A stretch of 64,000 nt of DNA from Rhodospirillales bacterium. GTDB lineage: Bacteria > Pseudomonadota > Alphaproteobacteria > Rhodospirillales > UBA2165. Shown here in pieces: positions 8,429 to 17,219 of this stretch; positions within the stretch are counted from its first letter, which is position 1; the number at the start of each line of letters is the position of its first letter. The stretch lies in the NCBI GenBank assembly GCA_022823235.1, contig JAJDXO010000041.1:1-64000 (forward strand), written 5' to 3'. The notes beneath the pieces were generated by a model. The model was not told where the DNA came from. It did no database searches and saw nothing but the letters and a program-made list of their open reading frames with translations. A program made the position numbers and the translations under genes.

Positions 8429-9601
8429 TTATTCGGCCGCCTTGGCGCCCTTGCTCTTCCTGTGCGCCTCGTAGGCCTTTTGGGAGCTTTCCACCGCGGC
8501 GCCAACGTCCTTGCGCATTTCCTCGATATGCCCGGTGCCGAAATCATGGCTGGCGCGGCGGGCATCCAGATTGCCGGTGAAATGCGGCACCACATGGCGG
8601 GCAAGCAATTCATAGGAGCGCTTCACGTCGGCAAACGGCGCCCAGTTGTGCGCCAAGGCCAGAAGCTTGCCGAAGCCGCCGGCCGCCGCCTGCATCCGCT
8701 CGATCTCGCGAATGGCATCATCCGGCGTTCCGATGATCGCCACCTGGTTGTCCAGCGCGTATTGCTTGGGATCCGGCGTATCGAACGGGATGGGGGTTCC
8801 GGGCAGGATGGCCTTGGAGTACTCGAACCAATCCAAAAAACCGTGGTCGATGTCGCTGATCGCCTTCTCCCGGGTTTCGGCCAAATGCACCCAGGCGGTG
8901 ATCCGCCATTGATCGCGCGCGACGGTCCGGCCGTGCTCGGCGGCCGTTTCCTGACAGACCTCCCAGTTCTTGGCGTGATAAGCCATGGCGTCGTCCGACG
9001 TGCCGCCGAGGACCAGCAGGCCGGCGCCGTACTTGCCCGCCTCGATGGCCCCGGCAGGGGAACGGATGGACGTCACCGCCATCTCCATCCTGGGCCGGGT
9101 ATAGGGCTGCATCTGCAGGCGGGCATCCCGGATGGTGAACCAGTCGGTCTCCCGGGTGACCGTTTCGCCTTCGAGCAACGGCACGATGACCTCCAGCGAT
9201 TCGGCCATCCGCCGGCGCTGGTCCTTGACGTCGATCCCCATGTGATGGGCGTCCGTCGGCAGTGCCCCCGGGCCGACCCCGAACATCGCCCGCCCGCGGG
9301 TCAAATGATCCAGCAGCACCATCTCATCGGCGACGATCATCGGGTGGTAATAGGGCAGCGACTTCACCCCGGTACCGAGACGGATGTGCTTGGTGCGCTC
9401 GGCGGCCGCCGCGATGAACACCTCGGGCGCCGGGATGATTTCGAACCCACCCGAATGGTGCTCGCCGACCCACACTTCATCGAGGCCCAGCCGGTCGAAC
9501 CACTCGATCAGCTCCAAATCCCGATGCAGCGCCTGCGTCGGATCCTCGTGAAGAGCATGAAACGGCGCCAGGAAAACGCCGAAACCGAGTGGTTCTGGCA
9601 T
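8429..9601 (-). CDS. LLM-class flavin-dependent oxidoreductase (luciferase-like)
   Basis: This 390-residue protein has the TIM-barrel fold of bacterial luciferase-type monooxygenases, which use reduced FMN and oxygen. Visible family segments include GLDEVWVGEHHSGGFEI, IRLGTGVKSLPYYHP, LLDHLTRGRAMFGVGPGAL and a C-terminal AIIGTPDDAIREIERM stretch. It most resembles the limonene 1,2-monooxygenase-like branch, but the substrate cannot be told from the sequence. It is 12 bases downstream of an FAH-family hydrolase on the same strand, which suggests a small catabolic operon. Confidence 0.88.
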   Translation of the reverse strand: MPEPLGFGVFLAPFHALHEDPTQALHRDLELIEWFDRLGLDEVWVGEHHSGGFEIIPAPEVFIAAAAERTKHIRLGTGVKSLPYYHPMIVADEMVLLDHLTRGRAMFGVGPGALPTDAHHMGIDVKDQRRRMAESLEVIVPLLEGETVTRETDWFTIRDARLQMQPYTRPRMEMAVTSIRSPAGAIEAGKYGAGLLVLGGTSDDAMAYHAKNWEVCQETAAEHGRTVARDQWRITAWVHLAETREKAISDIDHGFLDWFEYSKAILPGTPIPFDTPDPKQYALDNQVAIIGTPDDAIREIERMQAAAGGFGKLLALAHNWAPFADVKRSYELLARHVVPHFTGNLDARRASHDFGTGHIEEMRKDVGAAVESSQKAYEAHRKSKGAKAAE

Positions 9602-9613
9602 GGCTCCCGCCTG

Positions 9614-10528
9614 TTATTCCGCGACCAGGGAATTCTCCAGGGTGCCGATGCCTTCGACCTCCATAACGATATGCTCCCCCGGATTGAGGAACTTGCCGGA
9701 GGCGCCGGCGACGCCCGCGCAGGTGCCGGTGGCGATGATATCGCCCGGATAGAGGGTCATCTGCGCCGACAGCGCGGCGATCTGTTCAGGTATCTGGAAG
9801 ATCATCTGTTGGGATGAAGAATCCTGGCGAACGTCGCCCGAAACGGTCGTCTTCATGGAGAGATCGTGGACGTCGGCGATATCGTCCGCCGGCACGAACC
9901 ACGGGCCCATGGGGGCCGAGCATTCGAAGGATTTGTGGCGCACCCAATCCATGCCGAAGGGCCAGTCGTCCCGTTTGCCGCGCTCGCGGGCCGAAAGGTC
10001 GTTCATGATCGTGTAGCCGGCGACGTGGTCCATGGCATCGTCGACCGGGACGTGGCGGCCTTCCTTGCCGATGAACAGGGCGATTTCCACCTCGTAGTCG
10101 TACTTTTCCGAATAGGTGGGCGACAGGCGGATATCGTCGCCGGGGCCGATCACCACCGACCCCGACTTGATGAAGAAGAACGGTTCGATCTCATCCTTCT
10201 TGATATTGGTATTGCCCATCTCCGCCGCATGGTCCCAATAGTTGGCGCCGGCGCAATAAATTGCGCTGGGGCGCGGCACGGGCGCCAGCAGCCGGGTCTC
10301 CGACAGGGGCTGGGAAACACTGCCGTCCGGATTGTCCGAAATGGCCCTGAGGGCAGGCCCTGCGGCGGTCCAATTCTCCAAAACGCCCCCGACACTTGAT
10401 CCGTTGAAGCCGCCCGCACCGGCCGCCGCCGCCTCGGCGCCCAGATCATAGACCGTGTCGTCGATTACCATGCCGGCGCGGGCCGAGCCGTCGGACGCCT
10501 TGTAGGAAGCCAATTTATAGGATGCCAT
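9614..10528 (-). CDS. Fumarylacetoacetate hydrolase (FAH) family protein
   Basis: This 304-residue protein belongs to the FAH superfamily of metal-dependent C-C hydrolases, decarboxylases and isomerases acting on 2-oxo acids from ring cleavage. The metal-binding acidic cluster is in KYDYEVEIALFIGKEGRHVP, and the C terminus has the typical PGDIIATGTCAGV and LNPGEHIVMEVEGIGTLEN. I took the ATG at 10528 (MASYKLASY), preceded by GGGGAGAGG; the frame continues to 10600. It heads an operon with the LLM oxidoreductase. Confidence 0.9.
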   Translation of the reverse strand: MASYKLASYKASDGSARAGMVIDDTVYDLGAEAAAAGAGGFNGSSVGGVLENWTAAGPALRAISDNPDGSVSQPLSETRLLAPVPRPSAIYCAGANYWDHAAEMGNTNIKKDEIEPFFFIKSGSVVIGPGDDIRLSPTYSEKYDYEVEIALFIGKEGRHVPVDDAMDHVAGYTIMNDLSARERGKRDDWPFGMDWVRHKSFECSAPMGPWFVPADDIADVHDLSMKTTVSGDVRQDSSSQQMIFQIPEQIAALSAQMTLYPGDIIATGTCAGVAGASGKFLNPGEHIVMEVEGIGTLENSLVAE

Positions 10529-10617
10529 GTCGGGACCTCTCCCCTGTCTAGAAATATTCGTTGCCGGGACTATAGCAACTGGCTCCGGGAAGGAAATCAC
10601 ATGTGGGTGCGGGCCCC

Positions 10618-10646
10618 TTGCCCGTCCGAGCCGGCGCGGATATATA
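10618..10646 (+). promoter_or_regulatory. Probable sigma-70 promoter of hisI
   Basis: TTGCCC (10618-10623) and TATATA (10641-10646) are 17 bases apart, giving a predicted transcript start near 10653, about 20 bases before the hisI GTG. Confidence 0.5.
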
Positions 10647-10674
10647 AGGCGCCCGAACTCAAGGAATTGCCGCC

Positions 10675-11160
10675 GTGAGCGCTGACAGCAACGATCTCTT
10701 TCAGGCCCGCACCTCCGTCGAACAGGTGGAGGAAGGCCATGAGCTCGCGCCCAAGTTCGATGACGAGGGGCTGATCCCGGTGGTCACCACCGACTTCGAG
10801 ACCGGCGAGCTGTTGATGCACGGCTATATGAATGCCGAGGCGCTGGCAAAAACCATCGAAACCGGCGAGGCCCACTACTGGTCCCGCTCCCGCCGGACCC
10901 TCTGGCACAAAGGCGCGACCTCGGGACTCACCCAGCGGGTCGCCGAAATGCGCATCGACGACGACCAGGATGCCGTATGGCTCAAGGTCAACGTGGACGG
11001 CAACGGTGCGTCGTGCCATGTGGGCTATCGCTCGTGCTTCTACCGCTCGGTGCCGACGGGCAGCGCGGAAGGACCGCTGACCCTGCGGTACGAAGAGACC
11101 GAAAAGGTTTTCGATCCCGAAGACGTCTACGGCGACGCCCCCAACCCGACCAAACTCTAA
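10675..11160 (+). CDS. hisI: Phosphoribosyl-AMP cyclohydrolase
   Basis: HisI opens the purine ring of phosphoribosyl-AMP in the third step of histidine synthesis. The 161 residues contain the monofunctional HisI motifs [28 protein letters not shown], the metal-binding DDDQDA, and the cysteine pair [12 protein letters not shown]. The start is GTG at 10675 after AAGGA. It stands apart from the other his genes; the next gene, an ArfA homologue, begins three bases after its stop. Confidence 0.96.
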   Translation: MSADSNDLFQARTSVEQVEEGHELAPKFDDEGLIPVVTTDFETGELLMHGYMNAEALAKTIETGEAHYWSRSRRTLWHKGATSGLTQRVAEMRIDDDQDAVWLKVNVDGNGASCHVGYRSCFYRSVPTGSAEGPLTLRYEETEKVFDPEDVYGDAPNPTKL

Positions 11161-11163
11161 GCG

Positions 11164-11322
11164 ATGTCCGGGCGGCGCAGGCAGCGAAAGCCCGGCCGCC
11201 GCAACGCCATTGCCGCCAGCCTGCGCTCACCCTTGTTCAAGATGAAGCGCGTGAAGGCCAAGCGGGGCAAAGGCTCCTACCGACGGAAACCGAAACACGG
11301 CCCGGCCGGGAACGGCGGTTAG
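11164..11322 (+). CDS. arfA: Alternative ribosome-rescue factor A (ArfA-like), natively short
   Basis: This 52-residue basic protein aligns by eye with the core of E. coli ArfA: NAIAASLRSPLF matches NAIEALLHDPLF, and GKGSYRRKPKHG matches GKGSYMRKGKHG. ArfA enters the mRNA channel of ribosomes stalled without a stop codon and recruits RF2. E. coli ArfA has a hydrophobic tail that is lost when its message is cleaved; here the frame simply ends after the basic segment, like the active truncated form. It starts three bases after hisI, and its TAG overlaps the nadE stop on the other strand. Confidence 0.8.
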   Translation: MSGRRRQRKPGRRNAIAASLRSPLFKMKRVKAKRGKGSYRRKPKHGPAGNGG

Positions 11323-12989
11323 ACCAATCCGGTAAAGCGGTTGGTAATGGGATAGCGGCGGTCCCGGCCGAATGCACGCGACGTGATCTTGACGCCGGGC
11401 GGCGCTTGGCGGCGCTTGTACTCCGCACGATCGAGCATCTGCCACACCCGCCGGACGGTTGCCGGGTCATGACCGCGGGCGACGATTTCGTCCACCGCCC
11501 GCTCGCCCTCGATCAGGCACTCGAGAATATCGTCGAGCACGTCGTAGGGCGGCAGGGTGTCCTGATCGGTCTGGCCGGGCTTCAGTTCTGCGGACGGCAC
11601 CTTGGTGATGATGCGCTCGGGGATCACCCGGCCCGCCGGGCCAAGGGCGCCCGCCGGATGGTGCCGGTTGCGCCAGTCGGAGAGCCGGTAGACGGTGGTC
11701 TTGTAGACGTCCTTCAGCACCGAATAGCCGCCGCACATGTCGCCATACAGGGTGGCGTAGCCCACCGACATCTCCGACTTGTTGCCGGTGGTCAGCGCCA
11801 TGTAGCCGAATTTGTTGGAGATCGCCATGACGATCAGGCCGCGCGAGCGCGCCTGAATATTTTCTTCGGTGGCGTCCGGTTCCGTGTCCTCGAAAATTCC
11901 GCTCAGCATTCCGCCGAAGGCGTCCATGGCCGATTCGATCCCGACAGTGTCGTAGCGCAGGCCCAGCAGGTCCGCGCACTCGGCCGCGTCCTCAAGGCTC
12001 TCGTTCGAGGTATAAGGCGACGGCATCATCACACAGTGGACCCGCTCGGGCCCAAGGGCATCCACCGCCACGGCCGCCGACAGGGCGGAATCGATGCCGC
12101 CGGACAACCCGAGAATGACCCCCGGAAACCGGTTCTTGTTCACGTAGTCCCGCAATCCCAGGGTCACCGCCCGGTAGATGTTCTCGATGGGCGCTTCGCC
12201 GTTCGTTGGCGCGGCCATCGCGCCCGGCGCGCATTCCCAGCCGTCCGCGCCCCGCGTCCATTCGGTGAGCACCGTTTGTTCGACCCACGAGTCCGCCTGA
12301 CATCTAAGGGCCCGGTCGGCGCCGAGCGCGAACGAGGCACCGTCGAATACCAGTTCGTCCTGGCCGCCCACCTGATTGACATACAGCAGCGGCAGGCCGC
12401 TCTCGGTCACCCGGGCGACCGCCAGATTCAGCCTCTGATCCGCCTTGTCGACCTCGAAGGGGGAACCGTTGATGACGACGAGAATTTCCGCCCCCGACTC
12501 TTCCAGGGTCTCGGTGACGTCGGCCTCCCACATGTCCTCGCACACCATGACGCCGAGCCGGACATCCCGGAACGCGATGGGACCCGGCAAGGGGCCGGCA
12601 TCGAATACCCGGTCCTCGTCGAACACCCCATACGTGGGCAGCAGGTGCTTATAGCGGCCGGTGGCGATCCCGCCGCCGTCCAGCATCAATGCCGCGTTGT
12701 GGAGTTTGTCGCCGTCCCGCCATGGCGTACCGATCAAGAGCGCAGGCCCGCCGTCCGCCGTCTCGGCGGCCAAGGCCTTTACCCCCGCCTCGATCCGGTC
12801 GACCAAGGCGGGTTTCCGGACCAGATCTTCCGGCGGATAACCGGAAACCGCCAGCTCGCCGGTGACCAGCAAGTCGGCGCCGGCAGCGGCCGCGTCGGCG
12901 CGGGCCCGGCGGATCAGGTCCAGATTGCCGTCGACCGCGCCGACGGTCGGATTGATCTGGCCCACGGCGATGGAAAGTTGATCGGTCAT
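11319..12989 (-). CDS. nadE: Glutamine-dependent NAD+ synthetase
   Basis: NadE makes NAD from deamido-NAD, ATP and ammonia released from glutamine. The N-terminal nitrilase-type glutaminase has the Glu-Lys-Cys triad in VTGELAVSGYPPEDL, YKHLLPTYGVFDE and VMVCEDMWEAD; the C-terminal synthetase domain carries the PP-loop GLSGGIDSALSAAVA and TGNKSEMSVGYATLYGD. From MTDQLSIAVGQ at 12989 it is 556 residues, the usual two-domain length. The frame continues to 13046 without family similarity. Its stop overlaps the convergent arfA stop. Confidence 0.96.
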   Translation of the reverse strand: MTDQLSIAVGQINPTVGAVDGNLDLIRRARADAAAAGADLLVTGELAVSGYPPEDLVRKPALVDRIEAGVKALAAETADGGPALLIGTPWRDGDKLHNAALMLDGGGIATGRYKHLLPTYGVFDEDRVFDAGPLPGPIAFRDVRLGVMVCEDMWEADVTETLEESGAEILVVINGSPFEVDKADQRLNLAVARVTESGLPLLYVNQVGGQDELVFDGASFALGADRALRCQADSWVEQTVLTEWTRGADGWECAPGAMAAPTNGEAPIENIYRAVTLGLRDYVNKNRFPGVILGLSGGIDSALSAAVAVDALGPERVHCVMMPSPYTSNESLEDAAECADLLGLRYDTVGIESAMDAFGGMLSGIFEDTEPDATEENIQARSRGLIVMAISNKFGYMALTTGNKSEMSVGYATLYGDMCGGYSVLKDVYKTTVYRLSDWRNRHHPAGALGPAGRVIPERIITKVPSAELKPGQTDQDTLPPYDVLDDILECLIEGERAVDEIVARGHDPATVRRVWQMLDRAEYKRRQAPPGVKITSRAFGRDRRYPITNRFTGLV

Positions 12990-13202
12990 ACGGGTTGCAT
13001 TGTCGAGATTGCCGGGTCCGTACCGCCCTTCGGCGGGGCGTAACATGTAGAGATGGGCCCGTAGCGTGTCAACGCACCCCTGATCGTGGCGGCCATGCCC
13101 GGCGGAACGCCTGGAAACAAACCGGTTGAACGGTTACTTCCGAGACATGGCGGGCGGCAAATTGGGCGCCGAGACGACCTTCCGCGAGGCGGTTTGGGGG
13201 CC

Positions 13203-14264
13203 TTAGGAATTCCGCCCCAGCGTGGCCGCCGCCTTACGGTGCGACACCAACAGGCTCGGCACACGTTCCGGATCACCGCGGCCCCAGCCGCATTCCGACG
13301 ACACGCCATCCACCTTGACGACTTTTCGCGCGGCCGCGAGACGCGCCGCATCCCCGGCCTCGTCCTCGTGGTGGATCAGGCCGAGATAGAGATCGCAACC
13401 CGCCGGCAGCTTCAGGTCCGCGAGCGCCGCGAAATAGGCATCGTCCGAGCGGTCCTTGGGCACCGGCAGGTGAATGAACTGCACGGAGCGGTTGACCGAG
13501 TCGACGATGCCGTTGGTCATCTCGACCATGTTGGCCGAGTCCCGGGGCTGCACGATGTGTTCGTCCCGGGGGCTGCCGTAGCAGAGATGGTAGCCGAGCT
13601 CGGCCGGTTCGGGCACGGCGTCGCCGACCTCGCCCAGCACCCGGAATATCTCCTCCTTGTAGTCGGCCGGCTGGACATCGTAGTAGCCCTCCCACATGAG
13701 CACTTCCTGACAAACGTCCCATTGGAAGGCGATGCGGTCGTTGGGAAGCGCGGCACAGATGCGTTCGACGGTTTCCACGACATGCCTGGTGTAAACCTCG
13801 ATGAAATCGTCCTGGGCGCCGGGGGCGACGTAGTTGTAGCCGGGCGCCAAGGGCGTCGGGATGGAAATCTGAAACTTGGTCCCGGACGGAATTATGCCGT
13901 CGTCCTGCAGCTTGCCGAACAACTCGAACGACGCGATGGCTTCGTCGCCGTAGGGCGTATCGAACGTCGCCGCCGAGACGTCGCTCCCGCGCTTGAAGCG
14001 ATATTGGGGAATTTCCCTGAGCAGCACGCCGTCCCATTGGGTCCATTTGAGCGGCGGCGTGTCGGGGTCCTCCTCCATGTCCGGGTGGTTGGCGAGCATT
14101 TCCTGCATGAAGCGAATCCAGCCGATCCGCTCACCGGTTTCGCCATCGGGCAGGCGGGCGAGATGGTCGGGCACCGCACCGGCGACGGTGCGAAAGACGT
14201 TCTCCGCATTGTCGAGCGGGATCGACCCCACCAGGTGCACGATGCCGTGTGAATGTGCTGACAT
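13203..14264 (-). CDS. MetE/UROD-superfamily-like protein of unknown function
   Basis: This 353-residue protein looks like the TIM-barrel superfamily of cobalamin-independent methionine synthase and uroporphyrinogen decarboxylase: HLVGSIPLD near the N terminus, RLPDGETGERIGWIRF, IAFQWDVCQEV in the middle and VDGVSSECGWGRGD near the end, where MetE-type proteins place a zinc-binding Cys. It is shorter than MetE and lacks its N-terminal half. A good ribosome-binding site (GGGGAGATC) precedes the ATG at 14264. It is divergent from the molybdopterin enzyme at 14418. Family assignment is tentative and the reaction unknown. Confidence 0.65.
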   Translation of the reverse strand: MSAHSHGIVHLVGSIPLDNAENVFRTVAGAVPDHLARLPDGETGERIGWIRFMQEMLANHPDMEEDPDTPPLKWTQWDGVLLREIPQYRFKRGSDVSAATFDTPYGDEAIASFELFGKLQDDGIIPSGTKFQISIPTPLAPGYNYVAPGAQDDFIEVYTRHVVETVERICAALPNDRIAFQWDVCQEVLMWEGYYDVQPADYKEEIFRVLGEVGDAVPEPAELGYHLCYGSPRDEHIVQPRDSANMVEMTNGIVDSVNRSVQFIHLPVPKDRSDDAYFAALADLKLPAGCDLYLGLIHHEDEAGDAARLAAARKVVKVDGVSSECGWGRGDPERVPSLLVSHRKAAATLGRNS

Positions 14265-14417
14265 TTTGATCTCCCCGGATATTCGTTCGCCGCTGATCGT
14301 CTGCCGGACATGTTAGCCGGACCCGCCGCCCGGGCAAGCCCGGCTGATTGCAAGGGTGGGATTCATTTTGCAAGATACGGCTCGAATCCGGACGAATTTC
14401 ACCAGGAGAGGGAACAG

Positions 14418-16772
14418 ATGGGCCAGTTCGGAATGGGCCAGCCGGTGCCCCGCACCGAGGACCCGAGGCTGCTGACCGGGCGGGGCCAATATGTCAGCGA
14501 CGTCAGCTTTCCGGACATGGTCTGGGGCTATTCGGTCCGCTCTCCCCATGCCCACGCCAAAGTTACCTCCCTCGACATCTCCGCCGCCGAAGCCGCGCCG
14601 GGGGTGCTGAAGGTCTTCACCCACCAGGACATCGAGGCGGCCGGGCTCGGCGTCACCAAGCCGCACTTTCCGCCCCGCAAACGGCCGAAGGACGGATCCG
14701 ACGTCTACTGGGCGTCCCATCCCGGCCTGATTCCCGCCGGCGGCAAGGTCCGGGTGATCGGCGATCCGGTGGCGTTCGTGGTGGCCGAAACGCTGGCACA
14801 GGCGAAGGATGCGGCGGAGCTGGTCGACGTGGGATACGACCCCCTGCCCTCGGTCATCGAGACGGCCAGCGCCACCGATGCGGACGCCCCGCAACTCTGG
14901 GAGGACTATCCCGACAACATTTCCAACGTCTTCACTCTCGGCGACAAAGAGGCGGTGGATGCGGCGTTCGGCGGCGCGGCCCACGTCACCGGCCAACGCC
15001 TCGTCATCAACCGCATCTCGACCAACGCCATGGAAACCCGCGGCTGCGTCGGCGAATACGATGCGCGGGAGGAACGCTACACCATGTATTGCGACACGCA
15101 GTCGCCCCACGCGTCGCGCAGCGCCCTCGCCCGCGAAATCTTCAAGGTGCCGGAAACCCGGGTCCGGGTGGTGTCGCGGGATATCGGCGGCGCGTTCGGC
15201 CTGAAGGACGTCCACTTCCCCGAAAACCGGCTTTGCCTGCTTGCCGCCAAGGTGCTCGGCCGCCGGGTCAAGTGGGTGTGCGAGCGCTCGGAAGGCTTTA
15301 TTTCCGATGACCACGCCCGGGACCAGGTGTGGGACGCGGAGCTGGCGCTCGACGACGCGGGCAACTTTCTCGCGCTCCGCTTCAAGAGCCGCTGCAATCT
15401 CGGCGCCTACCTCACCTCGGGCGCCGCCATGGTGCCGACCTTTCTCAACCTCGGCAGCCTGGCGGGCGTCTACACCACGCCGGCGATCCATGTGGAAGTG
15501 ACCTCGGTTTACACCAACACCCATCCGACCGGCCCCTATCGCGGCGCGGGCCGGCCGGAGGCGGCCTATGTCCTCGAGCGCCTCGTCGATATCGCCGCCC
15601 GGGAGACCGGAATCGACAAGGGCGAACTGCGCCGGCGCAACCTCATCCCGGCGGACGCCATGCCGTTCCAGACCGGCCTTGTGTTCAAATACGATACCGG
15701 CGAGTTCGAAAAGAACCAGGACATGGCCCTGGAAATGGCGGACATCGCCGGCTTCGAGGCTCGCCGCTTGGAGGCCGAGGCCCGCGGCAGGCTCCGGGGC
15801 TACAGCGTCATTCACATGATCGAGAGCGCCGCCGCCCCGCGGCCGGAACAGGCGGAAATCCGGTTCGATGCGGGCGGGACGGTCACGGTTCTGGCCGGGA
15901 CCAAGTCCAACGGCCAAGGCCACGATACCATGTACAAGATCTTTCTCTCGGACATGCTGGGTATCGACAGCGACGACGTCCGGGTGGTCGATGACGACAC
16001 CGACCAGGTGACCTTCGGGATCGGCACCATCGGGTCCCGCTCGGCGGTCGCCGGCGGCGGGGCCATGCGCATGGCCGCCGACAAGGTGATCGAAAAGGGA
16101 AAGAAAATCGCCGCCCATATGCTGGAGGCGGCGGAGGCCGACATCGAATTCGAGAACGGGAACTTCACCGTCGCCGGCACCGACAAGCAGGCCCACATCC
16201 AGGACGTGGCCCGCGCCTCGTTCAACGCCATGGCCATGCCGCCCGGCATGGAGATCGGCCTCTACGAGCGCGCCACCTACACCTCCGAAGCCTCCAGCTT
16301 CCCGAACGGCTGTCACATCTGCGAGGTGGAGATCGACCCGGATACGGGACGCACCGAGATCGTCCGCTATGTGGCCGTGGATGACGTCGGCACGGTGGTC
16401 AACGCCCTCACCCTCGAAGGCCAGGTCCATGGAGGCATCGTTCAGGGGGCGGGTCAGGCGCTGCTGGAAAACGTCGCCTACGACGGGGAAAGCGGTCAGA
16501 TGCTGTCCGGTTCCTTCCTCGATTACGCCATGCCGCGGGCCGACGATTTCTGCGCCTTCGAAATCGGCAACAATCCGGTGCCCGCCAAGACCAACCTGCT
16601 GGGCATCAAGGGCGCGGGCGAGGCCGGGACCACCGGCGCGCTGCCGGCGGTGATGAACGCCGTCAACCACGCGCTCCAGCCTCTCGGCATCCGGCATCTG
16701 GAAATGCCGGCGACGCCCGAGAAGGTGTGGCGCGCCATTCAGGACGCTCAAGCCGCGCAAGCCGCGGCGTAA
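14418..16772 (+). CDS. Xanthine dehydrogenase-family molybdopterin-binding subunit
   Basis: This 784-residue protein is the large (Mo-cofactor) subunit type of the xanthine dehydrogenase / CO dehydrogenase family. It begins GQPVPRTEDPRLLTGRGQYV, carries GGAFGLKDVHFPE, GPYRGAGRPEAAYVLERLVD and GTIGSRSAVAGGGAMRMAAD, and ends with LLGIKGAGEAGTTGALPAVMNAV, whose Glu corresponds to the family's catalytic base. It lacks the active-site AYRCSFR loop of form I CO dehydrogenases. No 2Fe-2S or FAD subunit gene lies beside it, so partners must be elsewhere. AGGAGAGGG precedes the ATG at 14418. The substrate is unknown. Confidence 0.9.
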   Translation: MGQFGMGQPVPRTEDPRLLTGRGQYVSDVSFPDMVWGYSVRSPHAHAKVTSLDISAAEAAPGVLKVFTHQDIEAAGLGVTKPHFPPRKRPKDGSDVYWASHPGLIPAGGKVRVIGDPVAFVVAETLAQAKDAAELVDVGYDPLPSVIETASATDADAPQLWEDYPDNISNVFTLGDKEAVDAAFGGAAHVTGQRLVINRISTNAMETRGCVGEYDAREERYTMYCDTQSPHASRSALAREIFKVPETRVRVVSRDIGGAFGLKDVHFPENRLCLLAAKVLGRRVKWVCERSEGFISDDHARDQVWDAELALDDAGNFLALRFKSRCNLGAYLTSGAAMVPTFLNLGSLAGVYTTPAIHVEVTSVYTNTHPTGPYRGAGRPEAAYVLERLVDIAARETGIDKGELRRRNLIPADAMPFQTGLVFKYDTGEFEKNQDMALEMADIAGFEARRLEAEARGRLRGYSVIHMIESAAAPRPEQAEIRFDAGGTVTVLAGTKSNGQGHDTMYKIFLSDMLGIDSDDVRVVDDDTDQVTFGIGTIGSRSAVAGGGAMRMAADKVIEKGKKIAAHMLEAAEADIEFENGNFTVAGTDKQAHIQDVARASFNAMAMPPGMEIGLYERATYTSEASSFPNGCHICEVEIDPDTGRTEIVRYVAVDDVGTVVNALTLEGQVHGGIVQGAGQALLENVAYDGESGQMLSGSFLDYAMPRADDFCAFEIGNNPVPAKTNLLGIKGAGEAGTTGALPAVMNAVNHALQPLGIRHLEMPATPEKVWRAIQDAQAAQAAA

Positions 16773-16786
16773 ACGGGAGAGAAGAC

Positions 16787-17206
16787 ATGAAATACCTCCA
16801 CACCATGATCCGCATTTCGGATGTCGACGAGTCCCTCGATTTCTGGTGCGACAAGCTGGGACTGGTGGAACTGCGCCGCCGGGAATCGGAAGCGGGGCGG
16901 TTCACGCTGATCTTCCTCGCCGCGCCGGGGGACGAAGAGGCGCAGCTGGAACTCACCTACAACTGGGACCCGGACGAGTATCCGGAGGGCCGGAATTTCG
17001 GTCACGTGGCCTACGCCGTCGACGACATCCACGAGACCTGCCGGAAGCTGATGGATTCGGGCGTGACCATCAACCGCCCGCCCCGGGAAGGCAAGATGGC
17101 CTTCATCCGCTCACCGGAGAACATCTCCGTCGAACTGCTGCAAAAGGGCGACGCGCTCGAACCCGCCGAGCCGTGGAAATCGATGGAGAATACCGGCCGC
17201 TGGTAG
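16787..17206 (+). CDS. gloA: Glyoxalase I-like VOC protein (lactoylglutathione lyase)
   Basis: GloA converts the hemithioacetal of methylglyoxal and glutathione into lactoylglutathione. The 139 residues have two betaalphabetabetabeta modules and the four metal ligands at the expected places: H5 (MKYLHTM), E55 (QLELTYNW), H73 (FGHVAYAV) and E116 (ISVELLQ). Length and ELTYNWD agree with true GloA rather than a generic VOC protein. It starts 14 bases after the molybdopterin enzyme and is probably co-transcribed. Glutathione use fits with gor at 20740. Confidence 0.85.
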   Translation: MKYLHTMIRISDVDESLDFWCDKLGLVELRRRESEAGRFTLIFLAAPGDEEAQLELTYNWDPDEYPEGRNFGHVAYAVDDIHETCRKLMDSGVTINRPPREGKMAFIRSPENISVELLQKGDALEPAEPWKSMENTGRW

Positions 17207-17219
17207 GCGGCGGCGCGCC

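Noticed and set aside
7478..9817. Long plus-strand frame of 779 codons opposite cysS and the LLM oxidoreductase
   Set aside because: It is antisense to clear genes and is an effect of high GC. The same holds for 10977-13043, 14313-16760 and 20032-22188.
13125..13200. Short frame ending FREAVWGP before the MetE-like gene
   Set aside because: It has no good start codon or ribosome-binding site and is too short to support as a gene; it could be a remnant.
15000..15900. Form I CO dehydrogenase (CoxL)
   Set aside because: The active-site AYRCSFR loop is missing; GPYRGAGRPEA is found instead, as in other members of the family.
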